Positions 15,905 to 24,831 of a stretch of DNA of 64,000 bases are shown one piece after another. Source of the DNA: Gammaproteobacteria bacterium. GTDB taxonomy: Bacteria > Pseudomonadota > Gammaproteobacteria > Xanthomonadales > SZUA-36. The notes beneath the pieces are model-generated. The model was not told where the DNA came from. It did no database searches and saw nothing but the letters and a program-made list of their open reading frames with translations. Every line of letters starts with the position of its first letter. Within the stretch, counting starts at the first letter, position 1. The translations under genes were made by a program, and so were the position numbers. The stretch spans positions 1 to 64,000 of the forward strand of contig JAUIBE010000002.1 in NCBI GenBank assembly GCA_030428105.1, given 5' to 3'.

Positions 15905-18145
15905 ATGCACAAGTTACATAAACGGTTTTTAGAAACCCCTGCGCTAGCGTTGGCCCTTGCCGCAAGCGCGGCAGCCAGCACGGCGGCGTACGCCCAGGAG
16001 TCCGGCGAAGACGGCGCGGGACTGTTGGAAGAAGTGATCGTTACTGCTTCCCGGCGCGAGGAGCAATTGCAAGATGTTGCCCTGGCCGTATCGGTGATCA
16101 ATCCGCAGGAATTTGCCGACGCCGGCCTTACCGGCTTGTCCGACATTCTGCCTTTCGTGCCCGGTGTTTCTGTCCTGGACGGCGGCGGCACGTTTTTTAA
16201 CCCGGTTTATATTCGCGGCATCAACTCCGTGCTGTCGGCCGGCGTAACCAGTTACATCGACGAAATACCTTTCGGTAGCTCCACGGTGTACACCAACTCG
16301 TTTCCGCTGGATGGCACCCTGCTCGACCTGCAGACCCTGGATGTAATCAAGGGCCCCCAGGGCACGCTCTACGGCGCCAGCGCCATGGGCGGCATACTGA
16401 AATTCAACACCCGCGAACCTTCGCTGGAGGAATGGACCGGCAGCATTTCGGCCGACCTTTCGGATACCAGCGGCGGCGGGCTTAACCAGCTTTACCGCTT
16501 CAACCTGAATGGCCCGATTGCCACCGACACCCTGGGTGTCAGCCTGACCGGTTTCTGGGAAGAAAAAACCGGCTACATCGACAACGTGGTGATTCCGCGC
16601 GAGGAATGGGATGACTACGAGTACTACGGTGGCTCTGGCTCTGTACGCTGGGCAGTTACCGACAAGCTGGACATCAAGTTCCTGGGCATGTACCTCAAGT
16701 CCACCCAGGACGGCCTCGCCCAGGTTCAGGCCAACTTCGCACAGGACATGCTGCTGCCCGGAATCGGCGCGGCAGAGCCGTGGTACGGCCGCTACGAAAC
16801 CGGCCAGGGCGACGTCAACCCCAGCACCTACGAGGCCGAGTTGCTGGGCCTTACCGTCAAGTATGACCTCGGATTTGGTGAATTGACCTACGCCGGCAGC
16901 CAACAGGAAATGCAGTTCGTGCAGTCGCAGGACCTGACTATCCCGTTCGCGGAGTTTGCAGACCTGTTCTACCCGGAAAATGCGCCGCACACCTCGGCAA
17001 TTTTCGTCGGCGACCTGGGTTTCGACAAGGACACGCACGAGTTGCGCCTGGTTTCCGAATCCAACAAGAAGTTTGAATGGATCCTGGGTGCCTATTACAC
17101 CAAGGAAGACGGTCACAACGTTCAGCGCCTGGATACCACCCCGGCCGAACCTGACTTCTTCTTTGCCAACTTCCCTTCCACGTACAAGGAAACATCGCTG
17201 TACGCCACCGGTACCTGGTACTTCAATGACAACCTGGATGCCAGCGTGGGAATGCGTTATGCCGATTACTCCAACGACGTGGTCCTGGAGGCAGTGGGCC
17301 CGCTAGTCGCGCCCCTGCCACTGTCAGAAATTGAAGACGACGTAACCAATTTCCTGTTCAACCTGCGCTACCGGGCCGGTGACAACACCTCGTACTACGC
17401 AAGAGTCGCAAGCGGCTACCGGCCCGGTGGCGCAAACTTCCTGATCCTCGACCCCGAGGGCAACCAGCTGAGCAGCCCGTTCTACGAGCCCGACACCCTG
17501 TGGAGCTACGAGTTTGGCGTCAAGGGCAGCTCGGCTGATGGCCGCTTCAACTACGACCTGGCGGCTTTTTATATCGATTGGGAAGACTACATCGTCAACC
17601 TCACCGTGGGCAGCGTGACCGTGGCCAGCAACGCCGACAAGGCGGTGAGCCGCGGTATCGAAGCAGCCTTTGGCTACGCCCTTACCGATGCCCTGACCGT
17701 CACCTCGACCATCTCCTACACCAATGCCGAACTGGGCTCCGACGAGCCAGCCGTGGGTGGCCGCGATGGCGAGCAGCTGCCGGGCACGCCCCAGTGGCAG
17801 GCGGTTGTGGATTTCGACTACCGCTTCGACATGGGCACACTGCCCTCGTACGTCGGCGCATCATGGCGCTGGAAGGACGACATGCCAGTTGGCTTCCCGG
17901 GCTACACCGCCAGCGACGGCACCTTCTACATGGGCTCCAACCCCAGGGTGGACCTGGACAGCTACAGCCTGGTCGACCTGCGCGGCGGCTTCAGCGTGGG
18001 CGACTTCGACTTTTCGCTCTACGTGACCAACCTGTTTGACGAGGACGCCTGGACCAACTTCCAGTCCAGCTTTACCAGCGCCTCGCTCGGTACCCCGGCC
18101 AGGCCACGCACCTACGGCGCGGTGGTGAGGTGGAACTTCCGCTGA
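15905..18145 (+). CDS. TonB-dependent outer-membrane receptor
   Basis: 746 residues. Signal peptide (ALALALAASAAASTAAYAQ), a TonB-box-like EEVIVTASRREEQLQDV, then a plug domain (LSDILPFVPGVSVLDG, PVYIRGINS, LDVIKGPQGTLYGASAMGG) and a 22-strand barrel ending in RWNFR with the terminal aromatic residue two from the end. Such receptors import siderophores, vitamins, sugars or peptides by TonB energy. Neighbouring peptide genes and the AraC regulator suggest a peptidoglycan fragment or other D-peptide as ligand, which is inference. The DUF819 gene starts before this one stops, so they are co-transcribed. Confidence 0.9.
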   Translation: MHKLHKRFLETPALALALAASAAASTAAYAQESGEDGAGLLEEVIVTASRREEQLQDVALAVSVINPQEFADAGLTGLSDILPFVPGVSVLDGGGTFFNPVYIRGINSVLSAGVTSYIDEIPFGSSTVYTNSFPLDGTLLDLQTLDVIKGPQGTLYGASAMGGILKFNTREPSLEEWTGSISADLSDTSGGGLNQLYRFNLNGPIATDTLGVSLTGFWEEKTGYIDNVVIPREEWDDYEYYGGSGSVRWAVTDKLDIKFLGMYLKSTQDGLAQVQANFAQDMLLPGIGAAEPWYGRYETGQGDVNPSTYEAELLGLTVKYDLGFGELTYAGSQQEMQFVQSQDLTIPFAEFADLFYPENAPHTSAIFVGDLGFDKDTHELRLVSESNKKFEWILGAYYTKEDGHNVQRLDTTPAEPDFFFANFPSTYKETSLYATGTWYFNDNLDASVGMRYADYSNDVVLEAVGPLVAPLPLSEIEDDVTNFLFNLRYRAGDNTSYYARVASGYRPGGANFLILDPEGNQLSSPFYEPDTLWSYEFGVKGSSADGRFNYDLAAFYIDWEDYIVNLTVGSVTVASNADKAVSRGIEAAFGYALTDALTVTSTISYTNAELGSDEPAVGGRDGEQLPGTPQWQAVVDFDYRFDMGTLPSYVGASWRWKDDMPVGFPGYTASDGTFYMGSNPRVDLDSYSLVDLRGGFSVGDFDFSLYVTNLFDEDAWTNFQSSFTSASLGTPARPRTYGAVVRWNFR

Positions 18146-19281
18146 TCGCACCAGACCAGACTTTTGCCCTGAGCGCCACGATCATGATGATCGTGGCGTT
18201 CGGCTTTTGGGCCGAGGCAAAGCCCTGGGGGCAGAAACTTGGCGGGCCACTGATTCTGCTGGCGGTGGCCATGGCGGCCTCCAACCTGGGGCTGATCCCG
18301 CACAGCGCGCCGGCTTACGACACCGTCGGCGGCATCCTGGTGCCGCTGGCCATTCCGCTGCTGCTGTTGCGGGCCGACTTCCGCACCATCTTCAGGGAAT
18401 CCGGATCGATGCTCGGGGTGTTCCTGGTTGCCGCTGGCGCCACCTTCATGGGTGCAATAGTTGGCGCCCTGGTGATCGACCTGGGCGCCCAGGAGCCACA
18501 GATCGCCGCCACGGTGGCGGCCAGCTATATCGGCGGCTCGCTCAATTTCGTCGCCACCGCCGAGGCGCTTGGCATCAAGGATTCATCCATTTACGTGGCT
18601 GGCCTTTCGGCCGATGCCGCCGGCGCCGTGCTGTTCCTGATCCTGCTCATGCTGCTACCGGCTTTCGCATTTGTGCGCCGGGCCATGCCGTCCGATTTCT
18701 TCAGTGATTCCGCCGAAGTGCGGGAGGCGGCCAGTGAAGCGCAAGAGCCCGAACCAAGGCCCGAGTTCAAACTGCTGCATGTGGCCAACGGCCTGGCGAT
18801 CAGTTTCCTGGTGTGTGCGGTCAGCCTGTGGATTTCATCGATTTTTGGCCTGGGTTCGCTGTTCATCCTGATCGTCACTGCCATCACCCTGCTGCTGGCC
18901 AATTTCGCCAGGCCACTGCTGCGCCACGTTTCCGCGGAGTTCGAGATGGGCACGCTCTTCATGTACATCTTTTTCGTGGTGATTGGCGCCGGCGCCGATC
19001 TCGGCCAGGTGGTGGGCCAGGCCTTCCCCATCCTGATGTTCATCCTGGTGATGGTGGTGGTGCACCTGGTGCTACTCGTGGCGCTGGGCCGGTTGTTCCG
19101 CCTGGACCTCGCCGAGGTGATGATCGCCAGCAACGCCTGCATTCTCGGCCCCGCGCCCGCCGCGGCGCTTGCGGCCAGCAAGGGCTGGAAGCCACTGATT
19201 GCACCCGGGATTTTGGTAGGGTTGTTCGGCTACGCCATCGCCACGTTTATTGGCGTGGGGCTGGCGGCTTTGCTGTCCTGA
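18130..19281 (+). CDS. DUF819 family membrane protein (putative carboxylate/peptide permease)
   Basis: 383 residues from GTG 18130, overlapping the receptor gene by 16 bases, with GGTGAGG immediately before. About ten hydrophobic helices. Conserved DUF819 (YjcL-like) features: GGILVPLAIPLLLLRADFR, ASYIGGSLNFVATAEALG, and a late SNACILGPAPAAALAASKGW followed by PGILVGLFGYAIATFIG. DUF819 proteins are secondary-transporter-like and are found beside dipeptide epimerases and D-glutamate enzymes in other bacteria. Here it probably moves the dipeptide or its product across the inner membrane after the TonB receptor has brought it into the periplasm. Confidence 0.85.
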   Translation: MELPLIAPDQTFALSATIMMIVAFGFWAEAKPWGQKLGGPLILLAVAMAASNLGLIPHSAPAYDTVGGILVPLAIPLLLLRADFRTIFRESGSMLGVFLVAAGATFMGAIVGALVIDLGAQEPQIAATVAASYIGGSLNFVATAEALGIKDSSIYVAGLSADAAGAVLFLILLMLLPAFAFVRRAMPSDFFSDSAEVREAASEAQEPEPRPEFKLLHVANGLAISFLVCAVSLWISSIFGLGSLFILIVTAITLLLANFARPLLRHVSAEFEMGTLFMYIFFVVIGAGADLGQVVGQAFPILMFILVMVVVHLVLLVALGRLFRLDLAEVMIASNACILGPAPAAALAASKGWKPLIAPGILVGLFGYAIATFIGVGLAALLS

Positions 19282-19324
19282 CGGTTGTAAGAGCGCTTGT
19301 TGGGCGCGAACGCGGGGGCTTCAA

Positions 19325-19894
19325 CTACTGCTTTCCAACTGAAATGGTCTGCACGTTTTCGTGCGGATGAACATCCACCGCCCCACTCTCCGGCTCGAAA
19401 AGAAACAGGAACTGACCGGTGGTGCCCAGCAACACGCTCGTGCGGGGCGCACTGCCATCCGCCAGGGTCACGCTGACGAAATCACCCTTGCCGGCGCGCA
19501 CACGCTCCGCCTGCGTGTCGGCAAAAGCCAACAGGAACAGCACCACCATACCCACGGCCACCAGGTAGTTGATGGAACGGTAACGTGCGGTGCCGTACCA
19601 CCGTATCCACTTCGGCTTTTCCTTGCGCCCCGCCCTTCTGCTCATGGCGTTGTCGAACACCATCAACAACAACGCGGCAAACACCAGCAGCCAGGTGAAT
19701 GGCTCCTTGAGCGAGGCCAGCAGGAAATCACCGATTTGCGCGTAGTGAAAGACATTGATTCCGAAGTAGCGCAGAAAAGCCCAGGAATAAACCATGCCGA
19801 TGGTGGAAGCGGCCACGTAAAGCACAGACACCAGCAGCGCCGGGTGCTCCCGCAGCAGCGCGCGCAAAAAATTCTGTTCGCCTGGCTCCGTCAT
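19325..19894 (-). CDS. Inner-membrane protein of unknown function
   Basis: 189 residues from ATG 19894 (MTEPGEQNF); a longer frame starting at 19975 would overlap the upstream gene and is less likely. Hydrophobic stretches near LLVSVLYVAASTIGMVYSW, FTWLLVFAALLLMVF and YLVAVGMVVLFLLAFA give three helices. A charged cytoplasmic loop (RRAGRKEKPKWIRW) follows the second. The C-terminal ~75 residues are soluble and beta-rich, with FVSVTLADGS and VLLGTTGQFLFLF. No family recognised. Minus-strand operon with the CPBP-like and MFS genes. Confidence 0.65.
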   Translation of the reverse strand: MTEPGEQNFLRALLREHPALLVSVLYVAASTIGMVYSWAFLRYFGINVFHYAQIGDFLLASLKEPFTWLLVFAALLLMVFDNAMSRRAGRKEKPKWIRWYGTARYRSINYLVAVGMVVLFLLAFADTQAERVRAGKGDFVSVTLADGSAPRTSVLLGTTGQFLFLFEPESGAVDVHPHENVQTISVGKQ

Positions 19895-19929
19895 GCTTGC
19901 ATTATCCCCAATTTGCTCGCTTTTCGCCT

Positions 19930-21426
19930 TCACAGCCCCGCGGTGAACTCCGGACCCACGGTGCGCGAAAGCCAAACGTACTGCAGCGCCAGGGTGTTGA
20001 AGCTGACCGCGATAAATGCGTGCGCGGTGGAAATCGCCAGCAGGTTTCGGTAGCGGTCGTAGATATGCAACAAGGCCACGCCCAGCAGGAAGGTGGCCAC
20101 CATCAGGGCGAAGTTCGGGAAGTGCATAAAGCCGAAAAAGCCCGCGCTCAGCACAATGGCGGACTTGCCCGCCACCGACTTCAGCCGCTCATAAACCAGC
20201 TCCGCCACTATGAACTGCTGGAACACTGCCCAGAAGAAATAGACCACCAACTCGCGGTGAAGCGGATCCGCCTCCAGCCCCCGGTCTGGTGAAAGCAGCA
20301 GCAACAGCGCGGACGCCGCAAGGATGGGTGAAACCATCAGCCAGGCGCGCGGATTGCCCGGAATGAAATCGGGCCGGGTCTTGGGCGCAAGCTCCCACAA
20401 CGCACCCAGCACAGGCACCGCCACCAAGACACGCCAGGCGCTGCTAAGGCTCGGCATCCAGTAGAGGTAAGACTCAACCAGCGCAAACAACACCACCACC
20501 GAAACCAGTTGCCGCCACGGTGGTGGAATCTGGTCGCGCGCCACCAGGAACAGTAGCGCGGCGATGAACACGCACGCCGGGATAAACGCCGACAGGGGGC
20601 CGGTCTCAAACGGCGGGTAGGAAAGCTCGCTGGCCTCGGGTGGGCGCGGGAACACCACAGCGGAAGGAAATTCTGCCGCAATCTGGCGCCGCTGCCAGTG
20701 GGATGATTCGGGGGTGCGTAACCAACCCTGGTGGGCGATGTGCCATGTCCGCCCAGGCTGTTCGGCCATGGTCTGGAACAGCGGGTCCGCCAGAGCGCTG
20801 AAATACGAGATGTCGGCCGTGGGCTGTGGCCGACGCCCGGCATCCGAAAGCTCTATCCAGTCAACCTCGAACGGCCCGTCGCGCACCGGGTCCACACGCA
20901 AGGCGGTAACTATGCCCCGGTTGCCACCCCAGCTTGAAGGAGACTCCTGGCCAGCCGGGTCGGACAGCTTCCTGGAGCGCCACTCGAGTTCTTGCAGCGA
21001 AATCGACAGGTCCTGCCAGCCCGCCTGCAACGGAATGCGCTCACTGGCATGAATCACGTCCGCGTCGTCCTGGAAATGGAACAGGCGCAGCTCGTTCTCG
21101 TCATCGCTGTGCAGCCGCAGGCGCAGCAGGTGAAAGCGGCGGGCATCGATGTTTCGCCCTTCGAGATTCAGCAGGAAATAGGGGTCATCAAGATTGCCGC
21201 TGACGGTGCCGTCAAACCAGCTGAATACCCGCAGGCCATGCCCGCCCGACAGTTCCATGTGCGAGTTGAACGGCCAGCGGAACAGCGGCTCATCGTTGAG
21301 CTCGGCCCAGCGCCACTCGAGGGCGTCGGACATCTTCTCGCGGTCGTAGATCCACAGGCTGGTTGCCCACATGGCCACCAGCAAAAGGGCGCCGAGCAAT
21401 GAGGAACGGATCAGGTTGGCAAGCAT
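19930..21426 (-). CDS. CPBP-like membrane protein with periplasmic N-terminal domain
   Basis: 498 residues. One N-terminal helix (LIRSSLLGALLLVAMWATSL) leads to a ~230-residue extracytoplasmic domain with beta-rich, carbohydrate-binding-like segments (YFLLNLEGRNIDARRFHLLRL, WQDLSISLQELEWR). The C-terminal half has about eight helices and ends in a CPBP/Abi region: QQFIVAELVYERL, GFFGFMHFPNF (F-x-x-x-H-x-x-N) and STAHAFIAVSFN (H...N). These match the three CPBP protease motifs except that the first lacks the usual Glu-Glu pair (AELVYER instead of EExxxR). Either an atypical intramembrane protease or a non-catalytic relative. Confidence 0.65.
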   Translation of the reverse strand: MLANLIRSSLLGALLLVAMWATSLWIYDREKMSDALEWRWAELNDEPLFRWPFNSHMELSGGHGLRVFSWFDGTVSGNLDDPYFLLNLEGRNIDARRFHLLRLRLHSDDENELRLFHFQDDADVIHASERIPLQAGWQDLSISLQELEWRSRKLSDPAGQESPSSWGGNRGIVTALRVDPVRDGPFEVDWIELSDAGRRPQPTADISYFSALADPLFQTMAEQPGRTWHIAHQGWLRTPESSHWQRRQIAAEFPSAVVFPRPPEASELSYPPFETGPLSAFIPACVFIAALLFLVARDQIPPPWRQLVSVVVLFALVESYLYWMPSLSSAWRVLVAVPVLGALWELAPKTRPDFIPGNPRAWLMVSPILAASALLLLLSPDRGLEADPLHRELVVYFFWAVFQQFIVAELVYERLKSVAGKSAIVLSAGFFGFMHFPNFALMVATFLLGVALLHIYDRYRNLLAISTAHAFIAVSFNTLALQYVWLSRTVGPEFTAGL

Positions 21427-21439
21427 GCTGGGCAGGAAT

Positions 21440-22738
21440 TCACCTGTGCGCTGGCTCGGTATCAGTCACGGCACCACCCGGTTCGGTTGCACATTCCGCA
21501 TCCTCCTCTTGCTCGCAGGCGTGACTGTACACCTGCGAAGTGGTCATCACCGAGGTCAGCGCGTCACTGAACTCTGTATGCCGGTTCTCGCCCACGCGTT
21601 TTTCGATCACCATGCGCGCGGCCACGTAGGCCGCCAGCACGCCGTGCGCAACCGCCGCGTACAGGAACAGTCCACCGCTTCCCAGCCACGTCATCATGCC
21701 GGACGAAAGGAACGGCCCCAGCACGGCCCCGATACCGTACATCAACAGCAGACCGCTGGATATCATCACGTAGCTGCCCGGGTCGGCCCGGTCATTGGCC
21801 TGGGCGACTGACACCGAGTAAACCGGGAACGCCATCGCGCCCCATAAGAATCCAAGCCCAAGCGTTCCCAGCGGACCGACGCTATCGGCCATCAGCCACA
21901 GCGCAACGCCAACCGCTGCACCGCCCACGGCCGCGGTGACCAGCACGATGCGCCGGTCGACCTTGTCGGACCACCAGCCCAATGGCCACTGACCCACTGC
22001 ACCGCCCAACACGCCGGCGGTCATGAACCAGGCCGCCATTTCCACATTTCCCGTCACCGTGGCGGCAAACACCGGGCCCATGGCCCAGAACGCACCATTG
22101 GTGATACCCGAGGCCAGGCTGCCCAGCATGCCGGTGGGAGAATTCTTGTACAGGAAGCGCCAGTCAAAGTGACTGCTTTCAATCGGCTCGGGCTGCTCTC
22201 CGCGGGAAATCAGCACCGGAACCGCAGCCAGGGACACGGCCACCGACGCCAGCGCAAACAGGTTGAGCTCCAGCGGGTCGCCCAGCAGCAACATCTGCTG
22301 ACCGGCGGCAATCATGGTCATGTTGATGACGATGTAAACCGAGAACACCGTGCCACGGTTGTCGTCGGTGGAACGCTCGTTCAACCAACTCTCGATCACC
22401 ACGTACAGCACCGCGAAACAGAAACCGGTGGCAAAACGCATCGCGCCCCAGGTCCACAGGTTGACCCACAAGCCATGCAGCAGCGGCACGGCCGAAGCCA
22501 CAGCAGTCATGGCGGCAAACACCCGCACGTGGCCCGCGCGGCGCAAAAGCTGCGCACCTTTCCAGCAGCCAAAGGTGAAACCCAGGAAGTAGAAAGCGCC
22601 GATATAGCCAATGCCCAGCGCAGAAAACTGTTCCAGGGTCGCGCGCACCGGCAGCAGGACCATCTGCAGACCCTGTCCTACCAGCAAAATGGCGACACCC
22701 AGCAACAGGGTTGCAAGGCTGGCAATTGCGCTAACCAC
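21440..22738 (-). CDS. MFS transporter, YcaD-like
   Basis: 432 residues, twelve hydrophobic helices. FGCWKGAQLLRRAGHVRVFA is the loop after helix 2; RFATGFCFAVLYVVIESWLNE (helix 4/5 region) is characteristic of the YcaD subfamily of the major facilitator superfamily, as are the GQWPLGWWSDKVDRR loop and WGAMAFPVYSVSVAQAND late in the protein. The C-terminal 40 residues are a charged tail. Substrate unknown. First gene of the three-gene minus-strand set; 13 bases separate it from the CPBP-like gene. Confidence 0.85.
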   Translation of the reverse strand: MVSAIASLATLLLGVAILLVGQGLQMVLLPVRATLEQFSALGIGYIGAFYFLGFTFGCWKGAQLLRRAGHVRVFAAMTAVASAVPLLHGLWVNLWTWGAMRFATGFCFAVLYVVIESWLNERSTDDNRGTVFSVYIVINMTMIAAGQQMLLLGDPLELNLFALASVAVSLAAVPVLISRGEQPEPIESSHFDWRFLYKNSPTGMLGSLASGITNGAFWAMGPVFAATVTGNVEMAAWFMTAGVLGGAVGQWPLGWWSDKVDRRIVLVTAAVGGAAVGVALWLMADSVGPLGTLGLGFLWGAMAFPVYSVSVAQANDRADPGSYVMISSGLLLMYGIGAVLGPFLSSGMMTWLGSGGLFLYAAVAHGVLAAYVAARMVIEKRVGENRHTEFSDALTSVMTTSQVYSHACEQEEDAECATEPGGAVTDTEPAHR

Positions 22739-22913
22739 GATAAATTCCTCCTTCCCGGGAATGCTTTCAATGCCTGAACGGCTTGTTGAAGGCTATTTTC
22801 CCTCAACTACCTGCGTTGCGGCTAATTTCTTTGTGGCGGTTATACTAGGGCGCGACCCGTCACATCAACAACAAGAACAACGACCAAACCTTAAATCTTG
22901 GGAGAGACTAACT

Positions 22914-23351
22914 ATGGAAGCAGTGGGAGTTCTCATGGGCCTTGTCATGGCCGTGATCGGCGCGGCAATCGGCGCCCTGATCGGTGCATTGATCTTGATG
23001 CTGGCCAACAAGCTGGTGGTAAAAACCAGCCTCGGCTACGGCAAAGCTTACAAGCTAACCTTCGTGGTTTACCTGGTGACCATGCTGATTTCAGCAATCG
23101 TCGCCATCTTTGTTGGCGTCGACCCCAGCGGCAGCATGTGGTCAATGTCCAACATCATTGGCTGGGTAGCCGGCCTGGCATTCGGCGCCTGGTGGTATGG
23201 CAACAAGCTTAACGGGCCCACCGGTGAGCCGATTGGCATGGGCCAGGGCCTGATGGTTGCGCTGGTGATCATTGCGATCAGCATCGTGATCATGCTGGTG
23301 CTTGGCGGGCTGCTTGGCGGCGCTGCGATGGTAGCCACGCAAGGCGGCTGA
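22914..23351 (+). CDS. Small integral membrane protein
   Basis: 145 residues from ATG 22914 with GGGAGAG at 22900-22906. Four hydrophobic segments: a Gly/Ala-rich first helix (MGLVMAVIGAAIGALIGAL), FVVYLVTMLISAIVAIFVGV, NIIGWVAGLAFGAWWYG, and a last helix MVALVIIAISIVIMLVLGG. There is no recognisable family. A TATACT at 22841-22846 may be the -10 of its promoter, though the spacing to TTGCGG is long (19). Followed by a strong bidirectional terminator. Confidence 0.75.
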   Translation: MEAVGVLMGLVMAVIGAAIGALIGALILMLANKLVVKTSLGYGKAYKLTFVVYLVTMLISAIVAIFVGVDPSGSMWSMSNIIGWVAGLAFGAWWYGNKLNGPTGEPIGMGQGLMVALVIIAISIVIMLVLGGLLGGAAMVATQGG

Positions 23352-23385
23352 TCAGCTACAGGAAATCCACCCAATTGCAGGTGGA

Positions 23386-23419
23386 AAAAACCCGGGCTTC
23401 GCGAGAGGCCCGGGTTTTT
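23386..23419. terminator. Bidirectional intrinsic terminator
   Basis: AAAAACCCGGGC and GCCCGGGTTTTT are perfect complements around a 10-base loop, with runs of A on one side and T on the other. It sits between the convergent membrane-protein gene and the FAD oxidase gene and should end both transcripts. Confidence 0.9.
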
Positions 23420-23439
23420 CTTTGTGGACTGTTATTGAT

Positions 23440-24831
23440 TCAGTCGAAAATCTTTCCCGGGTTGAGCACACCGGCCGGGTCAAAGGCCCGCTTGATCGAA
23501 CGCATCAACTCCAACTCATGCGCGCTGCGGCTGTAATGCAGGCTGTCTTTCTTTAGCAGGCCCACGCCGTGCTCGGCGGAGACACTGCCGCCAAAGCGCT
23601 GCACCATTTCGAACAAGCCCTCGCTGATGGAAGCGCAGGTTTTCTTGAACGCTTCCAGGCCCATGCCATGCGGGCGAAGGATGTTCAGGTGCACATTGCC
23701 GTCACCGATGTGGCCATAGCACAGCACCTCGAAGCCGCTGTAATTCTGTTCAATAAACGCTTCAACCCCGGCCAGGAACTGCGGCACCGCCGAGACCCGC
23801 ACCGAAAGGTCGTTCTTGTATGGCTGGCGGTGCGCCAGGGTGGCCGAAATGTCTTCGCGAAGACGCCACAGCGCGTGGGCCTGGCTGGATGACTGGCTGA
23901 TCACGCCATCGACCAGCAGGGAATCCGCCACGCATTGCTCAAAGGCGTTCATGGCAGCATCGACATCGCCATCGTTGGCCTGCTCAAACTCGATCAATGC
24001 ATACACAGGCGCCGGCGTTTCGAACGGGCGTTGCAGGCGGTGTTTTTCAATGACCTGTTGCAGTGCCTGTTCTGAGAAAAACTCGAAGGCGTTCACCGTC
24101 ACCGCGCTGCCGAATCGCTCCAGCACCGGCAAAAGCAATTCCATCTGCTCGGCGCCCAGCACCATCACCGCGGCATCGCCGGGCGCGCTGGCCAGGCGCA
24201 TGGTGGCGCCGGTGATGATGCCCAGGGTGCCTTCACTGCCGGTCATGAGGTGGCGCAGATCGTATCCGGTGTTGTCCTTCACCAGCCCTTTGCCCAGTTC
24301 CAGGATCTCCCCAGCGCCGGTCACCACCTGCAAGCCGGCCACCCAGTTTCGGGTCATGCCGTATCGAATGACGCGTACACCGCCTGCATTGGTGGCCACG
24401 TTGCCGCCAATGTGGCTGGAGCCGCTGGCGGCAAAATCCACCGGGTAAAACAGCCCCATGGACTCAGCCTGCGCGTGTACCTGCGCGGTGATCACCCCGG
24501 CCTGGCACTCGATGGTGCGGTCGCCAGGGTTGGAGCCAATGACCGCATTCATGCGCTCCATCGACACCACGATTTCGCCGCGGGTAGCGGTGGCGCCGCC
24601 GCTCAGTCCGGTGCGCCCACCCGAAGGCACCAACGCCAGCGCCTGGTCATTGGCCAGCAACACCAGGTCGCGCACTTGCTGCGTTGAGTCGGGAAAAACC
24701 ACTGCCGAGGGCGCTGGTTCGAACAGGTCGCAGGTATCACGGCCGAAGTGCGCCAGCGAGTCCTCATCGGTGCGCACGAAATCCTCACCAACAACACGGC
24801 GCAAACCCGCCAGCAGGGCTGGCTTGTTCAT
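23440..24831 (-). CDS. FAD-linked oxidase (D-lactate/2-hydroxy-acid dehydrogenase type)
   Basis: 463 residues from ATG 24831, whose ATGA overlaps the stop of the upstream kinase gene. FAD-binding_4 (PCMH) domain: LVPSGGRTGLSGGATATRG, then PVDFAASGSSHIGGNVATNAGG and GYDLRHLMTGSEGTLGIIT. The C-terminal FAD-oxidase_C domain includes CYGHIGDGNVHLNILRP (metal/substrate His pair) and SAEHGVG. This matches GlcD/Dld-type flavoproteins oxidising D-lactate, glycolate or D-2-hydroxyglutarate. The coupling to a fructosamine-kinase-like gene suggests a role in handling sugar-derived damage products such as D-lactate from methylglyoxal (inference). Confidence 0.85.
   Translation of the reverse strand: MNKPALLAGLRRVVGEDFVRTDEDSLAHFGRDTCDLFEPAPSAVVFPDSTQQVRDLVLLANDQALALVPSGGRTGLSGGATATRGEIVVSMERMNAVIGSNPGDRTIECQAGVITAQVHAQAESMGLFYPVDFAASGSSHIGGNVATNAGGVRVIRYGMTRNWVAGLQVVTGAGEILELGKGLVKDNTGYDLRHLMTGSEGTLGIITGATMRLASAPGDAAVMVLGAEQMELLLPVLERFGSAVTVNAFEFFSEQALQQVIEKHRLQRPFETPAPVYALIEFEQANDGDVDAAMNAFEQCVADSLLVDGVISQSSSQAHALWRLREDISATLAHRQPYKNDLSVRVSAVPQFLAGVEAFIEQNYSGFEVLCYGHIGDGNVHLNILRPHGMGLEAFKKTCASISEGLFEMVQRFGGSVSAEHGVGLLKKDSLHYSRSAHELELMRSIKRAFDPAGVLNPGKIFD

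Noticed and set aside
15944-17116. 390-codon open frame on the minus strand
   Set aside because: Antisense to the first half of the TonB receptor; no recognisable motifs.
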